Positions 61,312-64,000 of a DNA stretch of 64,000 bases are shown piece after piece. Under the pieces are notes generated by a model. The model ran no database searches. It saw only the letters and a program-made list of their open reading frames with translations, and had not been told where the DNA came from. The position numbers and the translations under genes were made by a program. Positions within the stretch are counted from its first letter, which is position 1. Every line of letters starts with the position of its first letter. The DNA is from Clostridiales bacterium (GTDB lineage: Bacteria > Bacillota > Clostridia > Lachnospirales > Lachnospiraceae), in the NCBI GenBank assembly GCA_018366495.1, contig JAGZHZ010000009.1, forward strand, positions 39,510 to 103,509, read 5' to 3'.

Positions 61312-62469
61312 ATGAACAGTTTTAAAAATAACGGAAAACTAAAACTTTTAATTATTGTTGGGACTAGACCAGAAATTATCCGTCTTGCAGCAGTAATCAA
61401 AAAGTGCAGAAAATATTTTGACTGTCTTTTAGCACATACAGGACAGAACTATGATTATAATTTAAATGGTGTGTTTTTTCATGATCTGGAGCTGGATGAT
61501 CCAGATATTTATATGGAAGCTGTTGGTAATGATTTGGGTGAAACAATGGGAAATATTATTGCAAAGAGTTATCAGCTGATGGTGGAGATTAAACCAGATG
61601 CAGTGTTAGTTCTTGGTGATACAAACTCATGTCTTTCCGTTATTGGTGCAAAACGTCTTCATATTCCAATTTTTCATATGGAAGCTGGTAATAGATGTAA
61701 AGATGAGTGCCTTCCAGAAGAGACAAATAGACGTATAGTTGACATTATTTCTGATGTAAATATGGCTTATTCTGAACATGCAAGACGGTATCTTGCAGAT
61801 TGCGGATTGCCAAAGGAACGTACTTATGTAACAGGCTCCCCGATGGCAGAGGTACTTCATGAGAATTTGGAAAAGATTAAAGCTTCTGATGTGCATCAAA
61901 AATTGGGATTGGAAAAAGGAAAATATATCCTTCTTTCTGCACATAGAGAGGAAAATATCGATACAGAAAAGAATTTTTTATCCTTATTCAATGCGATTAA
62001 TGCAATTGCTGAAAAATATGATATGCCGATTCTGTATTCTTGTCATCCAAGAAGTAAAAAAAGATTAGAACAGAGCGAGTTTAAACTTGATCCGAGAGTG
62101 ATTCAGCATGAGCCACTGGGTTTTCACGATTATAACTGCTTACAGATGAACGCTTTTGCCGTAATTTCAGATTCCGGTACACTTCCGGAAGAATCCAGTT
62201 TTTTTACCAGTGTTGGACATCCTTTCCCAGCAGTATGTATCCGTACATCGACAGAAAGACCAGAAGCATTGGATAAAGGTTGCTTCGTACTTGCAGGGAT
62301 TGAGGATAATGGTTTGATTCAGGCGGTAGAGACGGCAGTAGAGATGAATAATAATGGTGATTATGGTATTCCGGTACCTGATTATGTGGAAGAAAATGTC
62401 AGCACAAAGGTTGTAAAGATTATCCAGAGCTACACTGGAGTTGTGAATAAGATGGTTTGGAGAAAATAG
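61312..62469 (+). CDS. capG: UDP-N-acetylglucosamine 2-epimerase family, CapG/FnlC-like
   Basis: 385 residues. LLIIVGTRPEIIRLAAVIKK at the start, HTGQNYDYNLNGVFF, VLVLGDTNSCLS, HMEAGNRCKDECLPEETNRR, SAHREENI, and SDSGTLPEESSFF. NRCKDECLPEE, with Cys rather than Phe-Asp, is typical of the CapG/FnlC branch. It does the last step to UDP-N-acetyl-L-fucosamine. AAAGGAAG lies before the ATG. Together with capE and capF it makes the pathway complete. Confidence 0.92.
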   Translation: MNSFKNNGKLKLLIIVGTRPEIIRLAAVIKKCRKYFDCLLAHTGQNYDYNLNGVFFHDLELDDPDIYMEAVGNDLGETMGNIIAKSYQLMVEIKPDAVLVLGDTNSCLSVIGAKRLHIPIFHMEAGNRCKDECLPEETNRRIVDIISDVNMAYSEHARRYLADCGLPKERTYVTGSPMAEVLHENLEKIKASDVHQKLGLEKGKYILLSAHREENIDTEKNFLSLFNAINAIAEKYDMPILYSCHPRSKKRLEQSEFKLDPRVIQHEPLGFHDYNCLQMNAFAVISDSGTLPEESSFFTSVGHPFPAVCIRTSTERPEALDKGCFVLAGIEDNGLIQAVETAVEMNNNGDYGIPVPDYVEENVSTKVVKIIQSYTGVVNKMVWRK

Positions 62470-62505
62470 TTATTAATTTATTTACGGAAAGAAAAGGGAC
62501 TCTAG

Positions 62506-63042
62506 ATGTATGAAATTATTATGAGGCATAATCGTCCATGGACAACAAGAGAAGTACTGTTTTTTGTTATCTTATTTGTTCTTGTAACATATGTGCTTGT
62601 AAGATTATTTAAGAAAAAAAGAATAGTGCTGTCACAGGTATTTGCCGGTGAATTCTTATTTGTGTTTATAATGATTGTATTGGCTTCTACGGTATTTACG
62701 AGAGCTCCAAATAGTATTCGCACTTATGAGTTAACTCCTTTTTGGTCATGGTGGGAAGCTGCTTCCGGTAATTTAGGACTATTGAGAGAGATAGTTTTGA
62801 ATATTATTCTTTTTCTTCCAATAGGAATATTGTTGCCTTTCGTGTTTGGCAAAAAGATACTGCTTCGTTATGCTCTCTTGGCAGGAATTTCATTTTCTTT
62901 TATTGTTGAATGTAGTCAGTTGCTTTTTTGCAGAGGACTTTTCGAGTGGGACGATATAATAGACAATAGTATTGGTGCAATAATAGGATGTATTATATCC
63001 AACCAGATTGTACAAAGATTTGGGAAAAACAGAATTAAATAA
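62506..63042 (+). CDS. VanZ-family membrane protein
   Basis: 178 residues with four membrane segments: an N-terminal helix (VLFFVILFVLVTYVLVRLF), a second near residue 50, then the VanZ-like core ELTPFWSWWEAA, NIILFLPIGILLPFVF, and CRGLFEWDDIIDNSIGAIIG. VanZ-like proteins occur beside polysaccharide and teicoplanin-resistance genes; a link to cell-envelope glycans is likely but the function is not known. It ends the polysaccharide locus; no terminator was seen right after it. Confidence 0.85.
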   Translation: MYEIIMRHNRPWTTREVLFFVILFVLVTYVLVRLFKKKRIVLSQVFAGEFLFVFIMIVLASTVFTRAPNSIRTYELTPFWSWWEAASGNLGLLREIVLNIILFLPIGILLPFVFGKKILLRYALLAGISFSFIVECSQLLFCRGLFEWDDIIDNSIGAIIGCIISNQIVQRFGKNRIK

Positions 63043-63049
63043 TTTATGC

Positions 63050-63305
63050 ATACGGCGCTTAGCGTTGTTTAAAGAATTTGGGATTAAGCAGGGCATCTGT
63101 ATGTAGTTACTTACCGTATACAAAGATTACGTAAAATATAATAGAGTTTAGCCTGAATGCTGGGAGAATTAGGGTATATCGCAAAAGAATCGATGACATC
63201 TTTTTAACTATGGTTAAAGGAAAGACAGTAATCTGTATTTCACACAGAGAAGCGGCGATGGAAGCGTGCGACAATGTTGTACTTCTGGAAAATGGGACGA
63301 TCTGA
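63050..63305 (+). pseudogene. Remnant: putative regulator fragment joined to the tail of an ABC exporter ATPase
   Basis: One frame from about 63078 reads NLGLSRASVCSYLPYTKIT, stop at 63132, then FSLNAGRIRVYRKRIDD. This resembles the SYLPYxKxIY and NAxRIRxYR patterns of a family of small Clostridial DNA-binding-like proteins that I cannot name. In the same frame it continues from 63210 as MVKGKTVICISHREAAMEAC, then VVLLENGTI and stop, which is the H-loop end of an ABC exporter ATPase. No start, Walker A or signature is present. Two unrelated gene ends seem fused by deletion. The rest of the gap to 63425 shows nothing. Confidence 0.55.
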
Positions 63306-63425
63306 GAAAATATGGATTTTTCTGTTGTAGCAGAAAAGCGAACTTTGATTTTGAGCGAAACGGAACAAAAAAATCATTTTTCCATACAATGATAAAGAAA
63401 GAAAAATCAAGAGAGATGGTCAGAT

Positions 63426-63908
63426 TTGAATGAAAAATATCCATTTGTGAATCCGCCGCTTCCTTATGCATATGACAGTATGGAACCGTATATTGATGCA
63501 AAGACGATGGAACTGCATCATGACAGACATCTTCAGACGTATGTTGATAAATTAAATGAAATTTTGAAGGATTATCCTGAATACCAGTCTCTTTCTCTAG
63601 AACAGCTTCTGATGGCTGCAGATTCTCTGCCTCTGGAAATTCAGACACAGATCAGAGACAATGCAGGCGGCGTATATAATCATATTTTTTATTTTGAAAA
63701 TTTAAAAAATGCAGGAATGGAGATCCCTCCAGAGCCGCTTCGAGAATATATGAATTCTGAATTTGGAACGTATGAGATATTTCAGTCTAAGCTTGCAGAG
63801 GCAGCTCTTTCTGTATTTGGCTCCGGTTATGCCTGGCTTGTGATAGATGCGTTTGGAAACCCTAAAATTATAACCACAAAAAATCAGGATACACCTTTTG
63901 AAAAGTAA
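63426..63908 (+). pseudogene. 3'-truncated iron/manganese superoxide dismutase
   Basis: 160 residues against about 195-205 for the family. Starts with KYPFVNPPLPYAYDSMEPYI, has the first metal His in ELHHDRHLQTYVDKLN and the second in GGVYNHIFYFENL, then GSGYAWLV. It ends at ITTKNQDTPFEK, just before the stretch that should hold the last two ligands (D-x-WEHAY). Without them it cannot bind metal normally. The TTG at 63426 is the only start in frame and has a poor ribosome binding site. It may be a decayed gene; a sequencing frameshift is less likely because the following bases do not resemble the missing part in another frame. Confidence 0.75.
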
Positions 63909-63939
63909 GCGCAAAATATTGCTACGCTGCCCATGAATC

Positions 63940-63974
63940 ACGCTTGCACCAAAATGATAGATGCAAGCGTTTTG
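63940..63974 (+). terminator. Terminator-like hairpin after the superoxide dismutase remnant
   Basis: ACGCTTGCA (63940-63948) pairs with TGCAAGCGT (63962-63970), followed by TTTG. Confidence 0.7.
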
Positions 63975-64000
63975 CTCTATGTTTAGTTTTGACAGTTCGC

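Overview
The window looks like a chromosomal segment of a gut Firmicute of the Lachnospiraceae (Blautia or Ruminococcus-like). The basis is low GC, AGGAGG-type ribosome binding sites, Clostridia-type rpsB-tsf, a MetF-MetV-RnfC2 type methylenetetrahydrofolate reductase as known from acetogens, and YesM/YesN signalling. This is a placement by family resemblance, not by a database search. No tRNA, rRNA, CRISPR array, insertion sequence or phage gene was seen.

Layout. (1) 1-3623: 3' part of a MacA-like membrane-fusion adaptor carrying extra tandem modules, and its MacB/FtsX-type permease. (2) 3692-5797: rpsB and tsf with promoter, an internal terminator-like hairpin and an end terminator. (3) 5821-15832: a cobalamin riboswitch followed by a nickel/peptide-type ABC importer, a CGGC-domain protein, a decayed methyltransferase gene, and a BtuFCD/FecCD-type importer. 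This block is visibly AT-richer than its neighbours. (4) 16193-19979: MetV-RnfC2 fusion, MetV and MetF, the one-carbon reduction step of the Wood-Ljungdahl methyl branch. (5) 20044-23115 on the minus strand: two MATE efflux genes, each with a promoter followed by a terminator-like hairpin in its leader. (6) 23244-30091: a LURP-one/YxjI-like gene, a complete dipeptide/nickel-type ABC operon, and an AIM24-family gene. (7) 30316-34867: a short Rnf-like operon, C-D-G-E only. (8) 35006-40538: a YesN/YesM two-component pair and a secreted carboxylesterase. (9) 40708-63042: a capsule or exopolysaccharide locus of about 22 kb. (10) 63050-64000: gene remnants and a 3'-truncated superoxide dismutase.

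How the genes fit together. The riboswitch predicts that the first importer is made when cobalamin is scarce, so its cargo is probably cobalt or a corrinoid; the corrinoid/siderophore-type importer behind it fits that reading. The methylene-THF reductase supplies methyl groups that in acetogens go to a corrinoid protein, so the two regions may be linked in physiology. The polysaccharide locus holds the enzymes for a 4-amino-6-deoxy-HexNAc primer (dehydratase, aminotransferase, NeuD/PglD-like acetyltransferase, phosphoglycosyl transferase), for UDP-GlcA/UDP-GalA (dehydrogenase, epimerase), and for UDP-N-acetyl-L-fucosamine (CapE, CapF, CapG). It also holds five glycosyltransferase or phosphotransferase activities, three acetyltransferases, a flippase and a polymerase, so it reads as a Wzx/Wzy-type system.

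The best candidate for something undescribed is the Rnf-like operon at 30316-34736. It lacks RnfA and RnfB, its RnfE-like protein seems to lack both cysteines that hold the intramembrane iron-sulfur cluster, and its RnfG flavoprotein domain is split by two nearly identical 124-residue repeats.
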